Below, piece by piece: positions 9,096 through 19,057 of a stretch of DNA of 64,000 nucleotides. Position 1 is the stretch's first letter, and the number at the start of each line of letters is the position of its first letter. Location: the NCBI GenBank assembly GCA_001599355.1, contig BCGQ01000003.1, forward strand, positions 870,468 to 934,467. The letters are read 5' to 3'. The notes below the pieces were generated by a model. That model saw nothing but the letters and a program-made list of their open reading frames with translations, had not been told where the DNA came from and searched no databases. The translations under genes and the position numbers were made by a program. The DNA is from Nakazawaea peltata (lineage: Eukaryota > Ascomycota > Pichiomycetes > Alaninales > Pachysolenaceae).

Positions 9096-12000
9096 TTAAC
9101 ATTTGACTTTGTTGGGGGTGGAGAAGTCGAAGTTGTTTGAAGCGAGGTTAATTTTTGGTGGCCTAAATAACCTCAACAGCAAACTACTGAGAACAACTGA
9201 AATACTGCTTGCGGCCATGGCTGCACTGGCCCATACTGGACTCAATCTTGAATTATTATGGGGGTAAATAACTCCGGCAGCAATTGGAATACCAATCATG
9301 TTATAAACAAGAGCCCAGGAGAAGTTAAATAAAATCCTTCTGAACACAGCTTTAGATAACGTCAATAAATTGAGCAAAGAAATCAACGGATGCTTAGGAG
9401 AAAGTAAAACAAAATCTGAAGATGTAAGAGCCAAATCGGATCCAGATCCCATAGCTACACCCACGTCAGCGGCAGCTAAAGCTGGAGCATCGTTAATTCC
9501 ATCACCGACCATGAGGACAATAGCTCTTTTCACGGTCCCTTCAGATTTCAGTCCATTGGCAAAATGTGTAGATTGAATCCAACTGATCTTTTGAGCCTTC
9601 TCTTCTGGTAACACTTCCGCCACTACATGATCGATTCCAATTTGTTTGGCAATAGCTTCGGCCGTGATTTGGTTATCACCACTTACCATCCAGCATTCGA
9701 TATTCTGTTTGTGAAGTTGCAGAACAACATCTTTGGCTTCAGGTCTGATCTCATCCCTGGCTGCCATCATCAATACTGGATTATAATTGGTATTGTTAAA
9801 TTGTGACTCCCATTTAAGAGCTAAAATAATTACACTCTTTCCTTCATGCTTCCAAGCATCAAGAACTTCCTTCTGCCTCTCTGATAACTCAACGCAATTG
9901 AATTCTTTTAATAAAGCCTCATTACCGATAATTGCCAGAGAAGGAGCATCTTCGGAACTTGAATCTTCTACTACAATGTCACCTTTCAATCCCTTTCCCG
10001 GTATGGTTTCTACTTCCGGAACAATATTATGTCCGATTTGCAACAGAGATTTCTCTGCCTGTGAAACTACAAAATTCTTAACGGCAAGAGAGAGAGGATG
10101 CTTAGAAGACAATTCCAAGTCACGAGCAATATTCATCGCATATTTCTGCACGTTGTAGTCTGAAGATAATTCCGAATAATCAGTTACTTGTGGTTCTCCG
10201 CCCATAGTTAATGTACCGGTCTTGTCAAAACATACTACATCGACTTTCGCTCCATCTTGGAAAGCAGCACCACCACCTCTGGCAAGAATACCATATTTGG
10301 CAGCAAGACCTGATCCGACGAATAAAGCAGTTGGGGCAGCAAGTCCAATACCACATGGACAAGCTACTACGAAAACAGAAATAGCAAATTCAAGAGACCA
10401 AACAGTCCATCCTCCGACATCAATGTCCAAATAATGAGATGGAAGCAGGCCTGAATATGCCAATGCCAACCAAATAACCCACGTCAATACTGCTAAAAGA
10501 CAAATAATTGGGACGAACACTGAGGTCAAGGCATCAGCTGTTCTCTCAATTGGAGCCTTCTTCAAATGACCCTCATGGACAGCAGAAATGATCTGGTCTA
10601 CCAAAGAAGAACCTTCTAATGCAGAGACACGGCAGATTACAGAAGAAGATCCCACATTGACAGTTCCTGCAAAGACTTGATCACCGACGGCATGAGTTAC
10701 AGGGGTAGATTCTCCAGTCAAAGCACTCTCATCGAATTGGGTCTCACCTACAATTACAATACTATCTGAAGGAGGGGAACTTCCTGGGACAATCTTAATA
10801 TAGTCACCTACCTCAAGTAAGTCCAGAGAGATTTCCTCCTCATTACCGAACTTCATGTTGGTGGCATCGTCTGAACTCTCAGATAACTCAGACGACCCCG
10901 TATCTACTCTCTCTACATAGTAAGCCATATTCAGTTTAACCTGATTCAACTTCTTCACGGCATCTGATGTAGAACTCTTAGAAAATGAATCCAATAATCT
11001 ACCAATCAATAAGAAGAACGTCAAGAATACTACAGAGTCGAAATAAGTAGTGGTGAACCCCATGGTCTCGGTCTTTGTGCTCGCAGAAAGACCAAGTAAT
11101 GCCAAACTAGATACATACAGGACCGTTGTTCCTAAAGACATCAATAAATTCATGGATCCAAAACGGAAGATTCTTCTCTTCCAAGGGACACTCCCCCTCC
11201 ATAAACTGAGAATCTCTTTGATAGCCTTTCTATGGAACATATCATCAGCAAAGAAGTATACAGGAGTAGCTAAAATAAAAAGAGCCCATACAGATCTAGA
11301 TACGTTTCCTGCCCATATTGGTTCGTCGAACCAGATCCTAAGATGGTGAGATTTAGGAATCAAAGACATGAAAACGACTCCAATTATGAAGGTGGGAATG
11401 GCAATTACGGTACAGATAACTAATCTTCTGATTATGGAGATCATTTCCTTATGAGCAATATTCTTCAAATGATCCTCAAGAGAGACACTTTTGATGATTT
11501 CAGCTTTGAATTGAGGGGATAGATCATTCAAATCCTTTAATATCCTTCTGATAGTCAATTTCGGAGGTGAAGGTAAATATGTAAACCTCACAAATGGTCT
11601 GCTCAAGGTTATTGGATCATTAATTACGATACTTTTACCATATTTAGACAAATAGTTATTGATTTCTTCTGGACAATGCTCACAAAACATTCCTTCGATC
11701 TTCAAGTTGACTGTTTTTGAGGTGGATTTCTTAGTGGCATGCTCAATTTCCAGTATACTTACGATATCGAAGTCGAATCCAGTGTCTTCTACGGCATTTT
11801 GAAGGGTTTTCAAGTCCTCAGATGATTTAGAGTCCAAAATGATAGCACCTGTTTTCGATATGACATTAACAGAGCATTCAACTACAAATGGCAAGTCATT
11901 GATCAGGTTTTCAACAGCAGAAGAACATGCAGCACATGTCATTCCACCGATCGCAGCAATAACTTTATACTTTTTAGATCTTTCTACGGGTAATAATTCG

Positions 12001-12809
12001 ACTAAAGTCAGGGAATATCCACAGTCTCTAATCAGTGATAAAATGGAATTGATCATCTGTTTTTGTGGAATAATAACCAGAGCAGTATTACTGAGAGGAG
12101 AAACAGCTATCAAATCGTCTAAATCATTTGAATCTGTATGTCCTGCGGATTTCAATACGTCTTTAATTGCCGAATGAACTGAATTTGCGCAAGCTGAACA
12201 AGTCATTCCTCCAATAGCTATCAAGGCACGATAATCGTCACCTTTTGCCACAACAACATCGATAGCAGTTGAATCCGAGTCTGATTCTGGGTTGGATTCA
12301 GAAGAAGATCCAACAGACCCCCTTGAGAACAACTTTTTAATATGACCTTTAGTGGAATTTTGACTGTGATCTTTCTCTTTGGCTTCCAGACAAATTGAAC
12401 AGTGTTGAAGATGAGCCTCACGTATTTGATTCTCCCTCCAATGAGATCTCAATTTACGAGAGATCATCTTGGAAGGTGAGAATATCAGGGTAACATAAGA
12501 ATCCAGATCAGAATCCATCTCAATTGACAATACTTCGAAGCCACTTTTCTCCAATGATTTGATTATGGCTGAACAATTCTTAGAGATGGTACCTTGGGCG
12601 CCAACTAATACTAATTCGTTATCGTCAGTGAGACGATATTTGACGACAGGTTTTGATTTGTCATTGTGTGGTGTATCATGAGCTTCTCCCTCTAACAGTT
12701 GTCCCTCAACCGCCGTTTCCAATGTATAGAACTGTGAGATGGTGTTCTCTACAGTCTTGTGACAGTCATCACAGTGGACATTTCCTAATTTCAAACTAAG
12801 TCTGTCCAT
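9096..12809 (-). CDS. CCC2: Cu(+)-transporting P-type ATPase, four metal-binding domains
   Basis: 1237 residues, longer than S. cerevisiae Ccc2 (1004). It pumps copper into the late Golgi to load multicopper oxidases such as the ferroxidase of iron uptake. Four HMA-type domains precede the membrane part; their CxxC pairs are C13/C16, C204/C207, C292/C295 and C376/C379. P1B-ATPase signatures follow: FDESALTGEST, the intramembrane CPC (817-819), the phosphorylation site DKTGTLT (D862), SKHPL, GDGINDAPALAAADVG, and the final NFSWALVYNMIGIPIAAG. The S. cerevisiae enzyme has two such domains, so the extra 230 residues agree with two more. It diverges from the F-box gene across 349 bp. Confidence 0.95.
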   Translation of the reverse strand: MDRLSLKLGNVHCDDCHKTVENTISQFYTLETAVEGQLLEGEAHDTPHNDKSKPVVKYRLTDDNELVLVGAQGTISKNCSAIIKSLEKSGFEVLSIEMDSDLDSYVTLIFSPSKMISRKLRSHWRENQIREAHLQHCSICLEAKEKDHSQNSTKGHIKKLFSRGSVGSSSESNPESDSDSTAIDVVVAKGDDYRALIAIGGMTCSACANSVHSAIKDVLKSAGHTDSNDLDDLIAVSPLSNTALVIIPQKQMINSILSLIRDCGYSLTLVELLPVERSKKYKVIAAIGGMTCAACSSAVENLINDLPFVVECSVNVISKTGAIILDSKSSEDLKTLQNAVEDTGFDFDIVSILEIEHATKKSTSKTVNLKIEGMFCEHCPEEINNYLSKYGKSIVINDPITLSRPFVRFTYLPSPPKLTIRRILKDLNDLSPQFKAEIIKSVSLEDHLKNIAHKEMISIIRRLVICTVIAIPTFIIGVVFMSLIPKSHHLRIWFDEPIWAGNVSRSVWALFILATPVYFFADDMFHRKAIKEILSLWRGSVPWKRRIFRFGSMNLLMSLGTTVLYVSSLALLGLSASTKTETMGFTTTYFDSVVFLTFFLLIGRLLDSFSKSSTSDAVKKLNQVKLNMAYYVERVDTGSSELSESSDDATNMKFGNEEEISLDLLEVGDYIKIVPGSSPPSDSIVIVGETQFDESALTGESTPVTHAVGDQVFAGTVNVGSSSVICRVSALEGSSLVDQIISAVHEGHLKKAPIERTADALTSVFVPIICLLAVLTWVIWLALAYSGLLPSHYLDIDVGGWTVWSLEFAISVFVVACPCGIGLAAPTALFVGSGLAAKYGILARGGGAAFQDGAKVDVVCFDKTGTLTMGGEPQVTDYSELSSDYNVQKYAMNIARDLELSSKHPLSLAVKNFVVSQAEKSLLQIGHNIVPEVETIPGKGLKGDIVVEDSSSEDAPSLAIIGNEALLKEFNCVELSERQKEVLDAWKHEGKSVIILALKWESQFNNTNYNPVLMMAARDEIRPEAKDVVLQLHKQNIECWMVSGDNQITAEAIAKQIGIDHVVAEVLPEEKAQKISWIQSTHFANGLKSEGTVKRAIVLMVGDGINDAPALAAADVGVAMGSGSDLALTSSDFVLLSPKHPLISLLNLLTLSKAVFRRILFNFSWALVYNMIGIPIAAGVIYPHNNSRLSPVWASAAMAASSISVVLSSLLLRLFRPPKINLASNNFDFSTPNKVKC

Positions 12810-13158
12810 TTTAACTTGATAATGATAAATTAAAGATGATTAGCAACTGATTCCTCGATTTTCAGAGTTAAACACCTATATTTATATGAATTTGTCATCC
12901 ATTGAAATCAAGATACTTGCTCAGATCTGGGTCTGCGAGATTTGTGCCATAAAAATAGTCTGAAAATATTTTGCGATTTTTTTGCCAGACCAAGACTTAG
13001 TCAGGAATATGTGAATATGTGAAGATGAGGAGATCTAATCCATTCTGAGCAGTTTACAATTTCCATATTCCTGATTAGAAATAAGTCTAGGCAAAAGATT
13101 CATTTCAACGGCGGTTATTTGTGGCAAGTTGGAGTGAAGTGGCGAACTTGGTGACACC
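12810..13158. promoter_or_regulatory. Divergent promoter of CCC2 and the F-box gene
   Basis: 349 bp of non-coding sequence serving both starts. I looked for Aft1 (TGCACCC) and Mac1 (TTTGCTC) sites and found no clean match. It lacks the C-rich tract seen upstream of most other genes here. Confidence 0.3.
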
Positions 13159-14394
13159 ATGGCTAACAAGTCAAGACCAAAGAAAACCAGAGGTCTTCGT
13201 TACAGAAAGTACGTTTATGGAAATCTGGTGAAAAATGCCAGCGAAGATGAAGATGACGAGGCTTTCGATGAAGAAGAAGCAGATGATGATGATGCTTTGA
13301 ATGGCAACGGGTTTGATGGTGGTTTATCCAACTCCATGAGCAAATTGGGTATCACACAAAAGGCAAGGTTCCCATTAGAACTTTTGTACAAAATTATTGT
13401 TGAATATTCAGATGTTAAGGTTTCCCATTTGAGGATCAGTAAAGGTCTTTTCAGGCTCGTGGCCCCTGTAATTTACGAAGCACCTATGTTGAAGAGCAGT
13501 AATTTCTTCAGTTTTGTGGAGACGTTGTCGTCTTCCCCACGGAAAAAGTATTATGGATCTTTAGTGAAGACTTTAGATTTAACTATGATTGTTCAAAGTG
13601 GTAAAAATTCTTTTATTTCCAGATTATTGCGGCGTACCGCCCAAAGTTTGGAAGTATTTGTGGCCCCACAGACCAGTTTTGGATATTCGCCTCTTGTTAG
13701 TTTGAGAGGGTGTAAAAATTTGAAAGTGCTAGATCTTGGATTGGTTTCAGAGACGGTTAATTTATCGGAGTTATTCATTAGCATGAGGAATTGTCCCAAA
13801 TTAGAGGTATTTTCTTTCCCCAGATCATCCGTGGAGTGTAAAGATTTTGAGAACATCGAATGGCCAAGTGGATTGAGACATCTCAGACTCTCTGGTGGAA
13901 TTTCTAAAGAATTCATAGAGACTGTAGAGTTCCCCACTTCGGTTCGTACATTAGAATTGGCCCATTGTCCATATGCCACCTCAGAAAGTATCTACATTCT
14001 CTTGAGCAAATTGGGAAAGACTTTGAAGACATTAATTATTCATTATCCCATGCCGAAACTTAAGGAAGATTCTATGGATATGGTTCTTATGTATTGTCCA
14101 AATCTTAGATTCTTGTATTTGTCGGTTGATTATGTGACAGGGGAACTCTTCTCGGATGAATATTTCGACTCACATCCACTTCAGACTCTCTGGATAGATT
14201 CAAGTGGATCGTTAGGTCAACTGTTCAAGATTCATCCCGATGATTTAAGTCTTCTGATCACTGAGAACCGATTACCTCAATTGAAGAATCTCAAAATTTC
14301 GCATAAACTTGGCTGGGTCATGGACAGTAGTGATATTCAAGATTTAGTATTAGCATTAGACATTCAAGGAGGTGGACTTTACGTAAGTGCGTGA
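13159..14394 (+). CDS. F-box / leucine-rich-repeat protein (YDR306C-like)
   Basis: 411 residues. The N-terminus is basic (SRPKKTRGLRYRKYVYG) and then acidic. An F-box-like segment follows at about residues 68-112 (ARFPLELLYKIIVEYSDVKV), and then irregular leucine-rich repeats to the end (KTLDLTMIV, LKVLDLGLV, LRHLRLSGG, VRTLELAHC, LRFLYLSVD, LQTLWIDSS). This layout suggests a substrate receptor of an SCF ubiquitin ligase; the substrate is unknown. It resembles the uncharacterised S. cerevisiae F-box protein YDR306C, from memory and not by alignment. Confidence 0.65.
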   Translation: MANKSRPKKTRGLRYRKYVYGNLVKNASEDEDDEAFDEEEADDDDALNGNGFDGGLSNSMSKLGITQKARFPLELLYKIIVEYSDVKVSHLRISKGLFRLVAPVIYEAPMLKSSNFFSFVETLSSSPRKKYYGSLVKTLDLTMIVQSGKNSFISRLLRRTAQSLEVFVAPQTSFGYSPLVSLRGCKNLKVLDLGLVSETVNLSELFISMRNCPKLEVFSFPRSSVECKDFENIEWPSGLRHLRLSGGISKEFIETVEFPTSVRTLELAHCPYATSESIYILLSKLGKTLKTLIIHYPMPKLKEDSMDMVLMYCPNLRFLYLSVDYVTGELFSDEYFDSHPLQTLWIDSSGSLGQLFKIHPDDLSLLITENRLPQLKNLKISHKLGWVMDSSDIQDLVLALDIQGGGLYVSA

Positions 14395-14965
14395 GCTTCT
14401 TTGTATATATTTATAGATATTTATTAATTTGATTGTAGATAAGGTAGGGTGTATGGAAATTTAGACCTTGTAAAATGACTGGAACGAGCAAGAGTTGTTT
14501 TAAATCAGAGAGATGTTGATATTTACCTTAGATCTGTGTCTGTTGTGCACCCTGCCTTTAAATACTTGCCCTTATAAGTACCGATCCTAGTTGTATTGCT
14601 ATAAGTTTTGCCCTAGGTTGTGCCCTCATTAACACTCCTCTTTATAAGTATTCCCCACTTGCCCTGGTTAATTGCACCCACTACTGCCCCTACTCACAAC
14701 TGCCCCTACCACCGCCCCCACCCTTCCCATAATCTTTCCCCCTCTTACTATAAGTACTCGCCCCAAACCTGCCCCTGCCTCAGATCTCCCTAGTCGAAAT
14801 CCCCCTGCCTCCATCCTGCCCCGTTATGACCGTTTCGTGCGCGTAAAAAATGCCCCAAACTTTCCTCGGTGATGCGCTGGAGAAACCGATTTTTTTGATA
14901 GTTCGACTAGGATTTAAAATTGGGGAGTTCAAAATATAAACCAATTTCTAGCAACTTCAATTGAC
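14395..14965 (+). promoter_or_regulatory. Upstream region of the O-mannosyltransferase gene
   Basis: Non-coding. From about 14565 to 14825 the plus strand is extremely C-rich, with repeated TGCCCCT-like words. Four TATAAGTA/T boxes are interspersed (14573-14580, 14600-14607, 14643-14650, 14749-14756). The last 80 bp before the ATG are A/T-rich. Confidence 0.4.
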
Positions 14966-17305
14966 ATGGCGGTAACTAAATCGAAATTGAGACCACGTCT
15001 GAGCAAACAGAAATTGACGGCTGAGCCAACGAAGCCAGCCGATGAAAAAATTCTGCTCGAAACCCCCCAACTGATGGCCTCAAAACTTCACACTTCATAC
15101 GCAGAAGGCCCTCAAAGAGTATTCCAAAAGACGCTGGTCCCTGAGGGACTTTTCGAGAAATTGAACTCATTTCAAAATAATGAGAAGCTCATCTTCGCAA
15201 CTCTCATCATAGTCACTTTACTGGTCAGACTCTTCAGAATTTCTTATCCTGACTCTGTGGTGTTCGATGAGACTCATTTTACAGGGTTCACTGCAAAGTA
15301 CATTAGACAAGAATATTTAGTCGATGTACATCCTCCCTTGATTAAATTGATTTACCTGTTTATTGCCAAGTTAGCGGGATTCGAGGGCAAATACGAAACA
15401 AACAGAATTGGTATCAAGTATCTCAGTGAAGATGGCCAGTATCAGTACTATCCCTATGTTCCGGTTAGACTTTTCGCTGTCTTTAGCGGTATTGCAACTG
15501 TGTTGATAGTTTATAGAATTGCTAAATTGTCGGGCTGTAGACCATTAGTTGCTGCTTTCGGGTCACTTGTCTGTTGCTTCGAGAACTCGTTAATCCAACA
15601 AAGTCGTCATATATTGCTTGATGGTCCCTTGATATTTTTCATTTGTTTGGTAGTTTATTACTATAAACTGCTTCAAGTGTCGGTCCAATTTTCCAAAAAT
15701 TGGTTCAGACTGTTATGTTTACTTGGATTTTCTCTTGGACTGGTTATGAGCTCCAAATGGGTCGGATTTTTCACCATGACTTGGTTGGGGGTTTTGATCG
15801 TTAGAGATTTTTGGTATCAAATTGGAGATTTGACTGTCTCCAATAAAGTAATTCTTAAGAACTTCTTTGCCAAATTCTATTTCTTAATTGTGACCCCAGT
15901 CGTGATATATTTGGGTATCTTTGCAATTCATTTCATGGTGTTACCAAAAGTAGGCGATGGAACTTCTCATATGACATCCAGATTCCAAAACACTTTAGAA
16001 AATTCTGTTGTTCATGACTTTTATTCTGATATTTTATTTGGGTCTACGGTCTCTATTAGACATGTATCAACTGGAGGGTATCTTCATTCCCATAACCATA
16101 CTTATCCGGGGACAGGAAATAAGCAGGTCACCTTGTATGGATTCCATGATCTGCATAATGAATGGACTATCGAAAAGAAGAATAGAGGTGATAATGATGA
16201 CATTTTCTATACAAAACAAACGGTATCCAATTTGGCCAAAGTTAAATTATTCCATAAGACTCAAAATCAATATTTGAGAGTGAATGACCTTAGACCTCCA
16301 ATGAGCGAGCATGACTACAATAATGAAGTGTCATTAATTGGGGATAAAGATTATGAAGGAGATGGACCAAACGAAGTATTCGAATTTAAATTAGTAAAAG
16401 ATAGATCAGTTTTGCATCCTGGATCTGAATTCACTTTGAAATCGGTCGATTCAGTCTTCCAAATCTTCCACACTGGTACTAAATGTTATTTAATTTCTCA
16501 TCCTGTTAAATTACCAAAATGGGGGTTCGACCAGCAGGAAGTTATTTGTATTGAAAAGCCAACTTTCGAGCAATCGTTATGGTATTTCGAGAAAAATACT
16601 CATCCAATGTTGGAATCTGATCCTGAACTGCCAAGAATAGATTTACCTCCTATGTCATTCTGGTCTAAGATTAAAGAAGTTCATGAAGTGATGATTAGAA
16701 TTAATAACGGGTTAACTCAAGATCATCCGTTTGCTAGTGAACCAATTTCTTGGCCATTCTTAACTAGAGGTGTTAATTATTGGGGAGAAGACCATAGAAA
16801 TATCTATTTCTTAGGAAATGCCATTGTATATTGGGCTATTGTCGTTGGAGTAGTGGCATTTGGAACTTTTGTCTCTATTAAAACTTTGCTCATGTTGAGA
16901 CCAAGTTATTATTCATCTCAGATCCACCTGACTGTTTCTTCTATGGCTCTGCAGGATGCTGATACTATGTCTTTCCTTCATCACTCCTTTGAATACTTCC
17001 TTGGTTGGGCTGCTCATTACGTCCCATCCTTCCTTATGGGTCGTAAACTTTTCTTACATCATTATTTACCATCAGTATTCTTTGGGATCTTACTTCTTAC
17101 GCAAATGATGGAGTTTATCGTCAGAAAAAACAGATATATCGGATACTCAATGATGGTATTAGTGTTAGCCGCAGTATTGGCCTTCTTCTACCACTTCTCC
17201 CCATTGGTCTACGGCTTAGATTGGACTTACAAACAGTGTAAAGACTCTAAAATACTCTCATGGGACATGAATTGTAAAAATTACTTGAGGATTCCAGAGA
17301 AATGA
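14966..17305 (+). CDS. Protein O-mannosyltransferase, Pmt1 subfamily
   Basis: 779-residue multi-spanning ER membrane enzyme that transfers mannose from dolichyl-phosphate mannose to Ser/Thr of secretory proteins. The catalytic Asp-Glu pair is D101/E102 (SVVFDETHF), followed by DVHPPLIKL, SSKWVGFFTMTW and IGDLT in the membrane part. A lumenal MIR region (about 350-520) contains GGYLHSHNHTYP, NNEVSLIG and KLPKWGFDQQEV; then SWPFLTRGVNYWGEDHRNIYFLGNAIVYW. The last motifs match Pmt1 rather than Pmt2 or Pmt4. It lacks the C-terminal tail of Pmt1 (817 residues), and FDETHFTGF departs from the usual FDEVHFGGF, so it may be the Pmt5-type paralogue. Confidence 0.88.
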   Translation: MAVTKSKLRPRLSKQKLTAEPTKPADEKILLETPQLMASKLHTSYAEGPQRVFQKTLVPEGLFEKLNSFQNNEKLIFATLIIVTLLVRLFRISYPDSVVFDETHFTGFTAKYIRQEYLVDVHPPLIKLIYLFIAKLAGFEGKYETNRIGIKYLSEDGQYQYYPYVPVRLFAVFSGIATVLIVYRIAKLSGCRPLVAAFGSLVCCFENSLIQQSRHILLDGPLIFFICLVVYYYKLLQVSVQFSKNWFRLLCLLGFSLGLVMSSKWVGFFTMTWLGVLIVRDFWYQIGDLTVSNKVILKNFFAKFYFLIVTPVVIYLGIFAIHFMVLPKVGDGTSHMTSRFQNTLENSVVHDFYSDILFGSTVSIRHVSTGGYLHSHNHTYPGTGNKQVTLYGFHDLHNEWTIEKKNRGDNDDIFYTKQTVSNLAKVKLFHKTQNQYLRVNDLRPPMSEHDYNNEVSLIGDKDYEGDGPNEVFEFKLVKDRSVLHPGSEFTLKSVDSVFQIFHTGTKCYLISHPVKLPKWGFDQQEVICIEKPTFEQSLWYFEKNTHPMLESDPELPRIDLPPMSFWSKIKEVHEVMIRINNGLTQDHPFASEPISWPFLTRGVNYWGEDHRNIYFLGNAIVYWAIVVGVVAFGTFVSIKTLLMLRPSYYSSQIHLTVSSMALQDADTMSFLHHSFEYFLGWAAHYVPSFLMGRKLFLHHYLPSVFFGILLLTQMMEFIVRKNRYIGYSMMVLVLAAVLAFFYHFSPLVYGLDWTYKQCKDSKILSWDMNCKNYLRIPEK

Positions 17306-17328
17306 TATATAAATTCAAATAAACTATG

Positions 17329-17745
17329 CTAATCTCTACTTTGGGCCACCCCTGTGGCAACTTCTAATATAAGTTCATCTATCCATTTAAGGAGGTCATC
17401 CTTCTTCTTTATAGCCACCGCCTTCTTTTCCTCGGCTTGTTGTAAACTGTCTTGTAATTGATTGATTTTCTCCATTTGTTCGGTACGTGACACCCCTACA
17501 CCTGGTAAGGAGTCTATGATAGTCAATATTTGACGTGTTTTTAATATTAAATCTGTCGATAACTCGTTGAGTGTTTCACTAAACTCTGGTTCTTCGATCA
17601 CCGTTGCCAATGGGTCGGTGGCCTTCTCTTCAATGTCGGAAGTCGCCACGAAATCGTGATGTTTATCAGCGTAATTGAGTGTCGAACAGAATTGCTCGAT
17701 CAACTGGTCGAGACATACTTGAAGTTGCGTTAATCTGTCGGTCAT
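17329..17745 (-). CDS. SRB7: Mediator subunit 21
   Basis: 138 residues (S. cerevisiae 140). Small essential Mediator middle-module subunit (MED21) that pairs with Med7 and links Mediator to RNA polymerase II. The N-terminus MTDRLTQLQVCLDQLIEQFCSTLNY and the segment LNELSTDLILKTRQILTIIDSLPGVGVS are nearly identical to the family; the C-terminal half is a coiled coil rich in Glu, Lys and Gln. It converges on the O-mannosyltransferase gene, leaving 23 bp between stops. Confidence 0.96.
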   Translation of the reverse strand: MTDRLTQLQVCLDQLIEQFCSTLNYADKHHDFVATSDIEEKATDPLATVIEEPEFSETLNELSTDLILKTRQILTIIDSLPGVGVSRTEQMEKINQLQDSLQQAEEKKAVAIKKKDDLLKWIDELILEVATGVAQSRD

Positions 17746-17981
17746 TATGATGGTGAAAGACTCCTATAAATCACCTTTAATCGACCTCAAAGTTATAATT
17801 TTCAATAGTTCTTAATTTCGTAGTTTGCTCAACGATGTGCCCTAATAAGGGTCTAATTAGATAGGAGTTGTATTTTCGTATTTTGCTAAGATCAGATGAG
17901 GAGAGCCTGACGAATAGTCTGCCAGTCCACTAACCACCTACAAACCGTTCCATTTCAATATTATATTTATGCTATATATGC

Positions 17982-18721
17982 TCATGATAATCCAATCCTC
18001 TTCTTACTTGTCTTGATCTCTTTATAAAGAACTTGTAATTGAGATCGAAGATTAATCAACCGAATAGAATCAGTTAACGCTTCGGAAAAATTGGTCCTCG
18101 ATTCTCTTAGTTGGAAGGGAACTAATGCACCAAACATGTTTATAGGATCTCTGTAGCTGTCTTTCTGTGATATAGTCTCCACTTCTTTAGTACCTTTGAC
18201 CTTCGAACTGACATCCTTTTTCTTTCTATTCCTTAAACCTGCTTTCTCATCCACATCAGACTCGGAATCTGAGCACGACTCTTCTTCTTTAGGCTTTTCC
18301 AACAATTGCAGTTGTTTCTCTTCTAATTTCTTCAAATTTTGAATCTTTAAATTATCAATTACCTCGACATTATTGGAATTGATAGATCTATATCAATCGG
18401 TGGCTGTTAGTATTTCTATATGCCTGTAGTCATTAGCTTAAATACATACATATTTATCACCAGGTTCATTTCTCTATGATCATAAAAATCGCTGTTGAAT
18501 CTTCGATTCCCCAGATAGTTGGCTCTTGAAAGGTTGATGAACCCATTCTGGAAATCCTCTTTGTACTTCTTAGTCGTCTCCACGTATTGGTCTAAGAGGT
18601 CTAAATATTGGCATATTTTGATATCCAAATCATTACTTAACTTTTCGTTTACAGCGTTATCGCCATGTGCGATCAAATCATCTCCCATAGTAATCCTTTC
18701 TGTGTCTGTTGTCAGCGCCAT
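17982..18721 (-). CDS. VMA22: V-ATPase assembly factor Vma22 (two exons)
   Basis: Exons 18721..18450 and 18387..17982 join in frame to 225 residues (S. cerevisiae 181). ER-membrane assembly factor for the V0 sector of the vacuolar ATPase, acting with Vma12 and Vma21. Exon 1 holds YLDLLDQYVETTKKYKEDFQNGFINLSRANY, matching Vma22 LLSNYDSTLEQLQKGFQDGYIQLSRSNY; exon 2 holds RDPINMFGALVPFQLRESRTNF, matching DPILMFGGVLSVPSSLRQSQTSF. A lysine/acid-rich spacer separates them. Without splicing the frame stops soon after exon 1, and the second half would lack a start codon. Confidence 0.88.
18388..18449 (-). other. VMA22 spliceosomal intron (62 nt)
   Basis: The 5' site is GTATGT, the branch sequence TACTAAC lies at 18412-18406, and the 3' end is ATAG. 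The branch A is 19 nt from the last intron base. Removing it joins a 2-nt codon remnant to exon 2 in frame. Confidence 0.9.
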
Positions 18722-19057
18722 GCCCTAACCTCCTCTTGTCTATGCTTTAGGTGTGCCTTCTGATCTTGCCTCCGCCCTTTAGTTCTTGACCTTTTTTCTG
18801 CCTCACTTTGTGATTTTTTTGTCTTTTTCCTTTGACTTTTTTCTGATTCTGTGCCTGGTCAAGAGGGCCAGCTCTTGAGCCCTGAGGGGCTAAATCGGAG
18901 GCACAGGTCACATTTAGGGGCCGATGCTCAGGGCCTAGCGAGGGGCCAGGGGCGAGGGTAAGAAGAGATAAATCCCGACTGAGAGGTAGACGATGAGTTT
19001 ACAAAAATTCTACATTCCGTTTTCTAAGTACTTTTCAATTAAAGGGTCTATGCTAGT
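18722..19057 (-). promoter_or_regulatory. VMA22 upstream region with GC-rich block
   Basis: Non-coding. Next to VMA22 it is T-rich on the plus strand (18785-18845). A GC-rich block at about 18850-18965 contains many GGCC/GGGG words and a 7-bp stem TCAAGAG/CTCTTGA around a 6-nt loop (18859-18878). Confidence 0.35.
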
